DNA from: JBBDJB01 sp040880125
Lineage (GTDB): Bacteria > Planctomycetota > Planctomycetia > Pirellulales > JBBDJB01
Direction: 5' to 3'
Length of the DNA: 56,891 nucleotides
Assembly: GCA_040880125.1 (NCBI GenBank)
Contig: JBBDJB010000062.1
Location: 1-56,891, forward strand
Below the pieces are notes generated by a model. The model saw only the letters and a program-made list of their open reading frames with translations. It was not told the DNA's origin and did no database searches. Numbering within the stretch: position 1 is the stretch's first letter; each line of letters begins with the position of its first letter. Positions 17,709-26,306 of the stretch are shown piece after piece. Made by a program: the position numbers and the translations under genes.

Positions 17709-19154
17709 TTACGGCGAAGCTTTCATAAGCGGCACCGGTTCCAGTGGCGCGGTTTCGCCGGACATCTCGCGCGGCAGTCGCCACACGTTACCCTGGCGAT
17801 CGGCGATGTAGAGCCGCGAGAGCGATGGCTGCCGGCCGTGGCCGTCCGCCCAGAAAGCGTAGAAGTCGTCGTGTGCATCGATCGGCCGGCGGATGTACGT
17901 GTGGTTGCGCTGGCTGTCGGCGGTCAATGTCTTCGGTTCCCATGAGCGGCCCTGGTCCGTGCTGGTCCACATGGCCACCTCGCCGCCGGGATTGTACGGC
18001 TGCGGTCCGGATTCGGTCGGCCCGATGATCCGCCACGTGCCGTCGGCGTCGAGCCATAGCGAGCCCATGTCGTAGTTGTTGTCCGAGCGGCAGACCGGGC
18101 GGATATCCCACCGGCTGCCGGTCCAGCGGGCGGTGGTCCACGTGCGGGGATCGTTCTTCGGGCCGGACTCGTAGCCTTTGCTCGTGAGGTACAAGATGAT
18201 CGGCCGATCGCGATCGTCAAAGCGGATATCCTTCAGGTACACGTTGAGGCCTTCGTCGCGGTAGTCGTGCACAAGCGCGGCATTTACAACGTCCGTCAGC
18301 GGCACCTCCAGCGGCCGGCCGTCGACAGCGTGCCAGGTGCGGCCGAAGTCGGGCGTCTGGAGATAGTACAAATTGGTTCGCCAGTTTAGGCCCTGGCCCT
18401 GGGGATGGTAGTTCAGCGCGGTGCCGGCGATGCTGCTACCCAGCGCGCTGATCTGGTAGTGGCCCTCCTCGATGGCGGCCAGCCGCTGCCACGCGCTCCA
18501 GGTGACGCCGTCCGGGCTGGTCATGCACATCAGCGTCCGGGCGGCCGGGTCGCCATACCGCGTAAAGAAACAGAGAAACCCACGGCCCGGCGAGTGCCAG
18601 GCCTGCATGTACGAGAAGTTCGTGATCGGCACGCGGCGATCGCCATCCTGGCGGGTCGCATCGATCCGCTCGAACGTGTCCACTGAGTACGGCTCGGTGC
18701 TGCGGTGGATGTACGACGGACGCGACGTGCCGTGCGAGGTCGAGAAGATCCAGACGTAGCCGTCCGCGTCGACCGAGATCACAGGGTTGTCGTGGGCGTC
18801 GCTGGTCTGTTTGTCCAGCAGGATCGTCGGCCGCGGCACCGTCTTCGTCTCGTGATCGAAGTACGAGACCATGTGCACCAGGCGGCGGTTGCTGTCAACC
18901 GTCGTGCCGCCGTAACAGAAGAAGGTCTTGTTGACCTCCGGGCGGTAGACGGCAAACGGCTTGTGCTTAGCGCAGTACGTGCCCAGGCCGCCGCTGTACT
19001 TGTAGACGTACTCGTCGCCCGACGGCTGGTTCATATACCAGATGCCGCGATAGCCGTCGTCCTTCTGGTTGAGCGCGATGGGCTCTTCGGCGTGAACGAA
19101 GGTGGCCAGGGCCACTGCAACGAGCATTGCGATCAATGCGGATCGAGCCATCAT
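17709..19154 (-). CDS. Secreted BNR_4-type beta-propeller protein
   Basis: This 481-residue product has a signal peptide (SALIAMLVAVALATFVHAEE) and the start DDGYRGIWYMNQPSGDEYVYKYSGG, followed by repeated Asp-box-like and blade segments (SVDADGYVWIFSTSHG, MTSPDGVTWSAWQR, QTPDFGRTWHAV, STDQGRSWEPKTL). This matches the BNR_4 family of sialidase-like propellers, which in marine bacteria and planctomycetes accompany polysaccharide breakdown; some relatives are ulvan lyases. The exact substrate is unknown. MM at the start gives two adjacent ATGs; GGGAG precedes them. It runs leftward after the creatininase-family gene, 68 bases away, probably co-transcribed. Confidence 0.85.
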   Translation of the reverse strand: MMARSALIAMLVAVALATFVHAEEPIALNQKDDGYRGIWYMNQPSGDEYVYKYSGGLGTYCAKHKPFAVYRPEVNKTFFCYGGTTVDSNRRLVHMVSYFDHETKTVPRPTILLDKQTSDAHDNPVISVDADGYVWIFSTSHGTSRPSYIHRSTEPYSVDTFERIDATRQDGDRRVPITNFSYMQAWHSPGRGFLCFFTRYGDPAARTLMCMTSPDGVTWSAWQRLAAIEEGHYQISALGSSIAGTALNYHPQGQGLNWRTNLYYLQTPDFGRTWHAVDGRPLEVPLTDVVNAALVHDYRDEGLNVYLKDIRFDDRDRPIILYLTSKGYESGPKNDPRTWTTARWTGSRWDIRPVCRSDNNYDMGSLWLDADGTWRIIGPTESGPQPYNPGGEVAMWTSTDQGRSWEPKTLTADSQRNHTYIRRPIDAHDDFYAFWADGHGRQPSLSRLYIADRQGNVWRLPREMSGETAPLEPVPLMKASP

Positions 19155-19222
19155 GGATTAGCGCTCCCGGGAGAGTCGTGCAACGATAGCAGCAAACTGT
19201 GTGAACCTATTCGAACCGAAGC

Positions 19223-20002
19223 CTAGAACGGAAACCGCTCGTCGAGTTCCGAATCGGATAGCTCGAGCAGAAACGTGCCCAGCCGCTCGACGAGGACGTC
19301 CATCAGCCGGCGGCCTTTCTCGGCCGTGGCGGCGCGGGGGTCGCCGGAGCCGGAGTTGGTGGTCAGCAGGTGCCAGGGCCGGGTGATCGAAACCCAGCCG
19401 CGGTTGACCGCCTCGAAGCGCGTGGTCGACGTGGCCCCTTCGTCCGCGGCCAGCGTGCCGGCGGCATCGCGGGCGACAAGCTCCGGGAAGTAGGCCAAGG
19501 CGAGCGAGGTCTCCATCTCGCCGGCGTGATCTTCGGGCTGCTCGAAGATCTCGCGATAGATGTCGTCCGCCACGCGATACCAGTTGCACAGGAACAGGGC
19601 CGCCGGAGTGTGACCGTACAGCTCGCGGAGCAGCGGCTTGAGCTCGTTGCCGCCATGGCTGTTTAAAAGCACGATCTTCCGAATGCCGTGCTGCACGAGC
19701 GAATCGACCAGATCGGTGATCACCGCCCCGAGCGTCGAGGGGTTCACGTTCATCGAGAGCGGAAATTCGCGCTGGTTGGTCTCGGTGCCATAGGGAATCG
19801 TCGGCAGCAGGATCACTTTCGCGCCGCGCTGGTGGGCTGCCTGGCAGATCCGCTCGCCGATGGCGTCCGCCTCCAGCGTGTCAGTGCCGTAGGGGAGGTG
19901 CAAGTTGTGCGGCTCGGTGGCACCCAGCGGCAACACGGCCACTTCATACGCTTGGTCGCGGACGTGGGCGTAGTTGCACTCGCTCAGCTTCCAGGGTTGC
20001 AT
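19223..20002 (-). CDS. Creatininase family protein
   Basis: The 259-residue product carries the metal-binding pattern of creatinine amidohydrolases and their relatives such as MftE: VAVLPLGATEPHNLHLPYGTDT (Glu, His and Asp ligands), LLPTIPYGTETNQREFPLS, IVLLNSHGGNELK, and DDHAGEMETSLAL-like DHAGEMETSLALAYFPEL. Members hydrolyse cyclic amides or similar bonds using two divalent metals. The substrate here is unknown. I chose the ATG at 20002 (MQPWKLSECNY); an upstream ATG at 20071 adds a Pro/Arg-rich stretch without conservation. It probably shares a transcript with the downstream BNR_4 gene. Confidence 0.9.
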   Translation of the reverse strand: MQPWKLSECNYAHVRDQAYEVAVLPLGATEPHNLHLPYGTDTLEADAIGERICQAAHQRGAKVILLPTIPYGTETNQREFPLSMNVNPSTLGAVITDLVDSLVQHGIRKIVLLNSHGGNELKPLLRELYGHTPAALFLCNWYRVADDIYREIFEQPEDHAGEMETSLALAYFPELVARDAAGTLAADEGATSTTRFEAVNRGWVSITRPWHLLTTNSGSGDPRAATAEKGRRLMDVLVERLGTFLLELSDSELDERFPF

Positions 20003-20067
20003 GCGGGACCTCGGGGGGCGCGGGGGAGATGCAGTGGCGATGGCAGTGCCATGATAGACGCCGGGGG

Positions 20068-20317
20068 CCACGGCTGGCTTGCCCTGCCGTGCGCGAACTT
20101 GTTAGATGGTCGTTGCACTCTGGAAGGCGTTGCTTCATGTCCTTGGAGCGAGGCTTGTAGTGCCTTCACGAGCCTGCCATCGTGCAAGGAGTGGGAGGGG
20201 TGATGCCAAGGGCGCGGGGGCTGCCTTTCTCTGAATAGAAAAGGGTCTTCACTTACGAGCACGGCGGGACAAGCCCGCCGTGGCACCCGGGTTGGACAAG
20301 CCCGCCGTGGCACCCGG
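20068..20317. repeat. Intergenic GTGCCAC-hairpin repeats
   Basis: The gene-free stretch 20003-20366 contains a CACGGCTGG-CTTGC-CCTGCCGTG copy (about 20068-20092), a perfect CACGGCGGG-ACAAG-CCCGCCGTG copy (20260-20288), and a partial copy immediately after it (GGACAAGCCCGCCGTGGCAC, 20294-20313). The copy at 20260 shares its left context (GTCTTCAC) with the copy at 17660, suggesting spread as a longer element. Confidence 0.75.
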
Positions 20318-20366
20318 ACGCCTCTGCGGTTTATTCACTTCTCTGTGGTTCCCTTCCCCTCATCAC

Positions 20367-21863
20367 CTACAAACCCTGCTGCATAAACTCGCGATACTGG
20401 CGGTCGAGCTGGTCGTAATCGACGCCGGTCAGCGTGGCCAGCGTGTCGGCATTGTCCTTGCCGGAGTAGACGGCGATCAGGTACTCGGCCAGGGCGCCGC
20501 GGTAGCGACCGTCGTCGTAGTGCATCAGGAACGTGACCAGCCCTGCCGCCTGGCTGTAGAGCTTGGCGATGTGCGGATGACGCTGCAGCTCGTGCATGCC
20601 CAATTGCGTCAGTTCGGCCAGCGGCACGTAAAAATTCTCCGCAAGCAAATTGTGCCGGGCGGCGGGCACCCGGGCGGCGTTCGGTCCGCCCAGCGTCCAC
20701 CACCGGCCGTGATCGATGAGCGACTCGGCATACACGGCGATACCTTCGACGATCCAGAAGTTGTGCCGCCGGGCGACGTTGGTTTCGGTGGGCCGCGTCT
20801 CCTGAATCAACTGGTGCGTCGCCTCGTGATAGAGCGTGCCCGCGGCGGCGTCTGCGCCAGCAAAGAAGTAGGCGCGGCGCATCGTGTCGAAGTAGATGCC
20901 CAGCGTCATATCGATGCGCGACTGGAGCGGGCGCAGCGCGGCGTTGTACTGGTCGCGGGTGCGAAAGTGATACACCTCGTGCGGCCGGCGGTTGGCCGGT
21001 CGAGCGCTCTCGCCGCGGAGCCGCGCCATTGCCGGTTCGTCTTGCGGGTACCGCGGAAACGCGATACGGAAAGCCGATTGCAGCTTCTCCAGGCGGGTGG
21101 CGAGGCTCGCGCCTTCGGCCAGGCTGTGGTTGGTGGTCACCTGATAGTGCTCGGTGCGGATCTGCCAACCGCGGCGGATATCGCGATGGGCCTGCGCCGC
21201 GGTGTCGACGGCAACCCAGCGAGTGCCGATGCGCTCGAGTCCCGACTCGTAGCGCGGCAAATCGTCCTGATCGATCCAGCCGTATCGCTCGTGCCAGATC
21301 TGCCCGCCGCGGAGCATTCGCATTTCAAACGGTGTTCGCCACGCCCCATCAACTAGTTGATGGCCAAATACAGACCGGGCCGCCTCGTGATCGGGATCCT
21401 CGCGGAGCGCTTCGGACACCAGCTCCACGGCCAGCCACGGCTGCTCGCCGGAGGCGGCCTGGGTGGCGAGGCCGAACAGTGCCTGGGCCTGTTGCTCTCG
21501 TAAGTCGTCAAAGCGCCGCTGCCAGTCCGGCGGCGGATCGCTCTGGCTGCGCTCGGCTTGGCGAGAGCGCTCGCTGGGTAGAAACAGGTACAGCGTGGCC
21601 GGCTCACGTTGCGGGAGCCATGAAGATACGGACTTGGCCGCGTCGGCAAGACCCTCGCGGCGGCAATCCGTCGCCAACTCCTCCAGTCGCTGGGCGTGCT
21701 CGGCCAGCAGCCGCGCGCGCTGGTCGGCGGTCGAGCTGTCCTGCGCAACGCTAAGCGCCGGCAGAAGCAGAAGCGCCAGCAGCGCTCCGGCGCAGGTTCG
21801 ACCTGGGGCACCGGTCTGCGCATTACGACCGGCAGCGAGACGAAAAGCGGGCAAGCGGCTCAT
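20367..21863 (-). CDS. Secreted DUF1570-type zinc metallopeptidase
   Basis: The 498-residue product has a signal peptide (about residues 20-41, TCAGALLALLLLPALSVAQ). The catalytic region near residue 344 reads GTLYHEATHQLIQET, an HExxH zinc site, followed by NFWIVEGIAVYAESL, where the glutamate of EGIA fits the third ligand of gluzincin-type peptidases. DUF1570 proteins with this plan are abundant in planctomycetes. The N-terminal half is helical and charged (residues 45-160), perhaps TPR-like. An HYQVTTNHS segment begins the peptidase domain. The substrate is unknown. It lies 69 bases downstream of the sugar isomerase gene on the same strand. Confidence 0.85.
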   Translation of the reverse strand: MSRLPAFRLAAGRNAQTGAPGRTCAGALLALLLLPALSVAQDSSTADQRARLLAEHAQRLEELATDCRREGLADAAKSVSSWLPQREPATLYLFLPSERSRQAERSQSDPPPDWQRRFDDLREQQAQALFGLATQAASGEQPWLAVELVSEALREDPDHEAARSVFGHQLVDGAWRTPFEMRMLRGGQIWHERYGWIDQDDLPRYESGLERIGTRWVAVDTAAQAHRDIRRGWQIRTEHYQVTTNHSLAEGASLATRLEKLQSAFRIAFPRYPQDEPAMARLRGESARPANRRPHEVYHFRTRDQYNAALRPLQSRIDMTLGIYFDTMRRAYFFAGADAAAGTLYHEATHQLIQETRPTETNVARRHNFWIVEGIAVYAESLIDHGRWWTLGGPNAARVPAARHNLLAENFYVPLAELTQLGMHELQRHPHIAKLYSQAAGLVTFLMHYDDGRYRGALAEYLIAVYSGKDNADTLATLTGVDYDQLDRQYREFMQQGL

Positions 21864-21932
21864 ACCTGTAGTTTAACACGCCAGCCCGCTTCGACAGCAG
21901 TCCGAATCGGCGTGCCAATTCGGCAAGTGGGT

Positions 21933-22928
21933 CTAATCGGCGAACGCCGCGTCGAAGGCCACGTCGCCGGGAGTGAAGTCGAGCTTCTTGACCATCTCGC
22001 AGGCCTCCTTCGCGCCGGCCTCGCGGTTCATGCCGGAGTCTTCCCATTCGACGCTCAGCGGCCCTTCGTAGCCAATCTGATTGAGGGCGCGGATGATCTC
22101 CTCGAAATTCACCCCGCCCCGGCCCGGGCTGCGGAAGTCCCAGCCGCGGCGCGGATCGCCGAAATTGAGATGGCTCGACAGGATGCCGCTCTTGCCGTTG
22201 AGCGTGACGATGGCGTCCTTGATGTGGACGTGGTAGATGCGGTCGGGGAACTCGCGAATGAACTCGACCGGATCGACACCCTGCCAAATGAGATGGCTGG
22301 GATCGAAGTTGAAGCCGAACTCCTCGCGATGATCGATCGCTTCCAGCGCCTGCTTGGCGCTGTAGATATCGAAGGCGATTTCGGTCGGATGCACTTCGAG
22401 GGCGAAACGCACGCCGCACTCGCCGAAGACGTCGAGGATCGGGTTCCAGCGATCGGCGAACTGCTGATAGCCCTGCTGGATCATCGACGGCGGCACCGGC
22501 GGGAAAGAGTACAGCAAATGCCAGATGGCCGAGCCCGTAAAGCCGTTGACGACACCGACGCCGAATCGCTGCGCCGCCCGGGCGGAGTTCTTCATCTCCT
22601 CGATGGCCCGCTCGTTCACGCCGTCCGGATCACCGTCGCCCCAGATGTACTCCGGCACGATGGCCTTGTGGCGCTCGTCAATGGGGTCGCATACCGCCTG
22701 GCCTACTAGATGTGCGCTGATGGCGTGACACTGCATGTCGTAGCGGTCGAGCAGCTCGCGCTTGGCCGCGCAATAGCCATCGTCGGCGAGCGCCTTGTCC
22801 ACTTCGAAGTGGTCGCCCCAGCAGGCCAGTTCCAATCCCTGGTAGCCGAATTCGCCTGCCTTGCGGGCCATCTCTTCCAGGGGAAGGTCCGCCCACTGGC
22901 CGGTGAACAAGGTGACCGGTCGCGCCAT
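21933..22928 (-). CDS. Sugar phosphate isomerase/epimerase (TIM barrel)
   Basis: The 331-residue product is a xylose isomerase-like TIM barrel (AP_endonuc_2 family). Metal-ligand regions are visible: FALEVHPTEIAFD (Glu), NFDPSHLIWQGVDP (Asp and His), RIYHVHIKDAIV (His), and GPLSVEWEDSGMN (Glu). Proteins like this epimerise or isomerise sugars and inositols, often beside Gfo/Idh/MocA oxidoreductases. No signal peptide is present, so it is cytoplasmic. The ATG at 22928 (MARPVTLFTGQWADL) starts directly at the first strand and has an AAGGAG site upstream. The true substrate is not evident. Confidence 0.9.
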   Translation of the reverse strand: MARPVTLFTGQWADLPLEEMARKAGEFGYQGLELACWGDHFEVDKALADDGYCAAKRELLDRYDMQCHAISAHLVGQAVCDPIDERHKAIVPEYIWGDGDPDGVNERAIEEMKNSARAAQRFGVGVVNGFTGSAIWHLLYSFPPVPPSMIQQGYQQFADRWNPILDVFGECGVRFALEVHPTEIAFDIYSAKQALEAIDHREEFGFNFDPSHLIWQGVDPVEFIREFPDRIYHVHIKDAIVTLNGKSGILSSHLNFGDPRRGWDFRSPGRGGVNFEEIIRALNQIGYEGPLSVEWEDSGMNREAGAKEACEMVKKLDFTPGDVAFDAAFAD

Positions 22929-23254
22929 GCCTAACTCCTTGTAGGATCGAAGACTAAAATCGTCGTCAGGTGGGATGAATCGATGTGCGTGAGAAACGCG
23001 CCCAGGGGCCAGCGGCCAGAGATTTCCGCCGCCGGGCTGAAAGCCGGTCTATTTTGGCACAATCGCCGCCACGTGCAACTGCCGCGGGAGCGAATTCGCG
23101 CAACCGGGGATGTGAGGGAGACGGAAGCGACGCTGCGCGATCGTGACCTTGCGGCCTGCACAGGCTGTGCAGGCCGCCCAGGGCCGGGGCTGCGGGAGTC
23201 TCGTGCTATAATTGCGCCACGCCGAACGATTGCCTCTCGCGGAGATTCTGCTCG
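22929..23254. other. Gene-free divergent interval
   Basis: It separates the leftward sugar isomerase gene from the rightward secreted protein at 23255 and should hold both promoters. I see no convincing gene, repeat or structured RNA. The best promoter-like piece is TATAAT at 23208-23213, about 42 bases before the rightward start, without a clear -35 box. Confidence 0.4.
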
Positions 23255-24301
23255 ATGCGCCCTGTGTGCGGTTACACGAATTGCTTCGCGCTTGCGGCCG
23301 CGCTGGTGATGTTGACCGTGGCGGCGCCGGCGATCGGGGCGACGCGAATCGAGCTGGTGATTAGCGTGGCGCCGGGGGCTCCGCTGACTAGCGCCCAAAA
23401 GTGGCTGGCGGCCCTCCAGCGCGCCGGCGCCGATGGCGTGCAGATCCGCAGCGGCAGCGCAGGCGATCAGCCGGAGATTCGCACCTCGTCGGCCGCCGCC
23501 GGGACGAGCTATACCGTCGTCGGGGTGATCGACGGAAGCGACGAGCTAGTAGTGCCGGGTGGACGCTTTTCGCGGAGCCGGATCGGCGGGATTCGCGAGT
23601 ATCTCGACACGCTGCGAAGCGAAGGCACCGACGGCGTTACCGGCGAGCGCGGCGCCTTCGGGCTCACCGAAAAGCAATTGGCCGAAACGCGCGAGGCGCT
23701 GACGCAGCCGGTGCGCTTCTCGACCCAGGGCCAGCCACCGCTGGAGGTGGCCAACAAGCTGGCCGACCTGATCGGTGTCAATGTGGAGATCGAAACGGCT
23801 GCACGAGACAAGATAGTCTCCGGCGCGCCAGTGCCCGTGGAGGTGGAGTCGCTAACCGCCGGCATGGCCACTTCCGCGGTGATGCGCTGCTACGGCCTGG
23901 GAATGCAGCCGCGCGTCAACGGCGGCCGCGTGGAGGTGATCGTCCGGGTCGCCAAGGCCGGCGAGAGCTGGTGGCCGGTGGGATACGAGCTCGACGGGCA
24001 ACCGGCGCAGAAGGTGCCGACGATGTTCGAGTTCCTCAACGTGCACATCGAAGACTTTACGCTGACCGAGGTGCTCGACGCACTGCGGCCGCGTTTGAAG
24101 GTCCCCTTCGTGCTGGATCACTACCGGATGCAGCGCGACCGGATCGATCCGGACGAGGTGCGGGTGAACTTTCCCGAGAAGCGAACCTTTTACGGGCAGG
24201 TGTTTGGCCGGGTGCTGTTTCAGGCGCGGCTGCGGCACGAGCTGCGGCAGGACGAAGCCGGCACACCGTTTGTATGGATCACGACGCTCGGGCATCAGTA
24301 G
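23255..24301 (+). CDS. Secreted hypothetical protein
   Basis: The 348-residue product has a signal peptide (CFALAAALVMLTVAAPAIGA, about residues 10-29). The mature protein starts TRIELVISVAPGAPLTSAQKWL. The C-terminal half has a repeated alpha-beta arrangement (PLEVANKLADLIGVNVEIE, then FTLTEVLDALRPRLKVPFVLD) resembling secretin/STN-type short domains common in planctomycete exported proteins. No catalytic motif is visible. A TATAAT lies 42 bases upstream. It is convergent with the SelA-like gene and ends 75 bases from it. Cellular location is probably periplasmic, and function is unknown. Confidence 0.75.
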   Translation: MRPVCGYTNCFALAAALVMLTVAAPAIGATRIELVISVAPGAPLTSAQKWLAALQRAGADGVQIRSGSAGDQPEIRTSSAAAGTSYTVVGVIDGSDELVVPGGRFSRSRIGGIREYLDTLRSEGTDGVTGERGAFGLTEKQLAETREALTQPVRFSTQGQPPLEVANKLADLIGVNVEIETAARDKIVSGAPVPVEVESLTAGMATSAVMRCYGLGMQPRVNGGRVEVIVRVAKAGESWWPVGYELDGQPAQKVPTMFEFLNVHIEDFTLTEVLDALRPRLKVPFVLDHYRMQRDRIDPDEVRVNFPEKRTFYGQVFGRVLFQARLRHELRQDEAGTPFVWITTLGHQ

Positions 24302-24376
24302 CGGAATTCGCATCCATTGCGACCAACACACTTTCACGGAAGTCTCGCGACGGAGTTTTCACACGGACCCTGGCAG

Positions 24377-25852
24377 CTATATGCTGGCGCTTGATCCGTG
24401 ATCGGTGGCTTCCTCCTCGGTGGCGCGAACGGGAATGACCGTCGACGTCGATGTGGTGGAACTACCCAGGGCCGCCACCGCATCGACAAGATCCTGATCC
24501 TGGCGTGGAAAGACGCTGCGCAGGTCCAACAATAACCGCTTGTCCTCCACCCGCCCCAGCACCGAGGGATGACCGAGCCGAAGCTGTCGCGACAATTCCT
24601 CGGCGCTTCCACGTGCGGGCGTGAGTGCGAGGCAATAGCTGGGCAGTCGCCGATGCGGGAGCGGTGTCGAACCGCCATTGGCTTCCGTGGCCAAGGCTTC
24701 GGCTTGTGCCACCACTTCCGCGGCCGCCAGCTGAGGCTGGAGCCGCTCCGCCCGATGTTTGAGGTTCTCCACCGGAGTTTCGAGTAGCTGCAATAGCGGC
24801 ACCGTGCGGACGGCGAGTTGCTCATCGCCGTACAGTCGCACCGTCGCCGCCAGTGCGAGGGCGGTCAGCTTGCTCACGCCCTGCGCGTGAATCAGCGGAT
24901 GCGCCGCGATCCGCTCCACGAGCGCCCGGCGCCCGAAGATCAGCCCACATTGCGGCCCGCCGACGAGTCCCTCGCCGCTGCACAGTACTAGATCCGCGCC
25001 CGTCCGTATGCTTTCCGCCACGTTCGGCTCGCCGGCCAAGCCCAGGCGTGCCAGATCGATCAGCGAGCTGGAGCCGAGATCGTCGACGACCGGTACCTGA
25101 CGCTTGCGGCCCAAACGGACCAACTCCTCCAGCGACGCCTCGCCAGTCAGGCCGATGGGGAAAAAGCTGGTCGTGCGCACTCGCAGGATGGCGGCCGTTG
25201 CTTCGCCCGCGGCAGTGTCGTAATCCTCGCCGCGCGTCAGGTTGGCGGAGCCGACCTCGCGAAGCACGGCCCCGCTGACAGTGACAGCGTCGGACACGCG
25301 ATAGCCGGTCTCGTTCTCACCCAATTGGCTGCGCGAGACGAGAACGTCCCGCCCGGCGGCCAGCGCGGCGAGCACGAGCCACACCGCGCCTGGGTGGCTG
25401 TTCACCACGAGCGCCGACTCCGCGCCCGTCAGCTTGCAAAGCCGCTGCTCGATCTCCCGGAAACGACCGCGGCGCTCGCCGGAGGCCAGATCGAGCGCCA
25501 CGCTGGCGTACTCGCGGGCAGACTCGATCAGTTCCTCGATTGCTTCTTCCGGCAGCGGCGGGCAGCCCAAAGCGGAGTGCACGACCAAGCCGGTGGCGTT
25601 CACTACGCTCCGTACCTCCGGCTGTTGCCCGCGCAGTATTCGATCGGCGATCCGTTCAGCGATCTCGCGAACCGGGGGGACGTTCAACTCGCCGGTGCGG
25701 CGTTGCACGTCGGTACGCAGGTCGTCGAGGAACGACCGCACGCCATCGACGACCACATTCCGACTGACGCGGTTGACCAGCCGTTTGAGGGGCGGGCTTT
25801 CCAGCAGATCGGCAGCCGACGGGAGCCTGCGCAGTACGCTTGGTTTGTCCAT
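24377..25852 (-). CDS. SelA-like protein lacking the PLP lysine
   Basis: Over its full 491 residues this aligns by eye with L-seryl-tRNA(Sec) selenium transferase: N-terminal LRRLPSAADLL, then VVNATGLVVHSALG, RFREIEQRLCKLTGAESALVVN, VPVVDDLGSSSLIDL, and GGPQCGLIFGRR. But the PLP-binding SGDK motif of SelA (Lys295 in E. coli) reads SGEG here (Gly295), so no Schiff base can form at that position. Other conserved active-site pieces also differ: LGRA is LGCP, VNNNAAA is VNSHPGA, and GTTNRT is GSANLT. It is probably a paralogue with another role or an inactive form. The ATG at 25852 starts the conserved N-terminal domain. tRNA-Arg lies 142 bases upstream on the same strand. No selB, selD or tRNA-Sec is in the window. 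Confidence 0.85.
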   Translation of the reverse strand: MDKPSVLRRLPSAADLLESPPLKRLVNRVSRNVVVDGVRSFLDDLRTDVQRRTGELNVPPVREIAERIADRILRGQQPEVRSVVNATGLVVHSALGCPPLPEEAIEELIESAREYASVALDLASGERRGRFREIEQRLCKLTGAESALVVNSHPGAVWLVLAALAAGRDVLVSRSQLGENETGYRVSDAVTVSGAVLREVGSANLTRGEDYDTAAGEATAAILRVRTTSFFPIGLTGEASLEELVRLGRKRQVPVVDDLGSSSLIDLARLGLAGEPNVAESIRTGADLVLCSGEGLVGGPQCGLIFGRRALVERIAAHPLIHAQGVSKLTALALAATVRLYGDEQLAVRTVPLLQLLETPVENLKHRAERLQPQLAAAEVVAQAEALATEANGGSTPLPHRRLPSYCLALTPARGSAEELSRQLRLGHPSVLGRVEDKRLLLDLRSVFPRQDQDLVDAVAALGSSTTSTSTVIPVRATEEEATDHGSSASI

Positions 25853-25993
25853 GGCAACAGTTCGCCTTTTGTAGTAGTTCGCTTGGTAACCGCTCAGGCA
25901 GCGGCTGGACCGTGTGCTTACTTCGCGATGGCCGGAGAGGCTGCCCGACAATTCGGGCGGCGGCGCCGTTCGTGGAGTTGGAATGAAGGAAAG

Positions 25994-26067
25994 CACGCCC
26001 GGGAGGATTCGAACCTCCGACCTGCGGATTAGAAGTCCGCTGCTCTATCCAGCTGAGCTACGGGCGC
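25994..26067 (-). tRNA. tRNA-Arg (TCT)
   Basis: This is a 74-base cloverleaf on the minus strand. The acceptor GCGCCCG pairs with CGGGCGT (one G-U), the D-arm is AGCTCAGCTGGATAGAGC, the anticodon loop CTTCTAA gives anticodon TCT, and the T-loop GGTTCGAATCC is standard. CCA is not encoded. The SelA-like gene follows 142 bases downstream on the same strand with no obvious terminator between. Confidence 0.95.
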
Positions 26068-26306
26068 TCAAAAAAGGGCTGTACACCCGCTACATCGAAG
26101 GGCACGAAAAACGGCGACCGCCTGGGGGCGCCGGGCGGCCGTCTGGCATCATCTATCTATTGGATGGAAGTGATAGGGCCGCCCAAGTCTACCAGACCGC
26201 GGAAGGCCGACAAAGCGACGAAGCCGCACCCAGGTGCCGCGTCACCGTTGGGAGCGAATGCGACGCATTCCCCGAGTTGTGTCGGAGTACTCCTGCGCTT
26301 GCGGTT

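Noticed and set aside
25994..26067. tRNA next to the SelA-like gene as a selenocysteine tRNA
   Set aside because: It is a standard 74-base tRNA with anticodon TCT (Arg), not the long tRNA-Sec with anticodon TCA.
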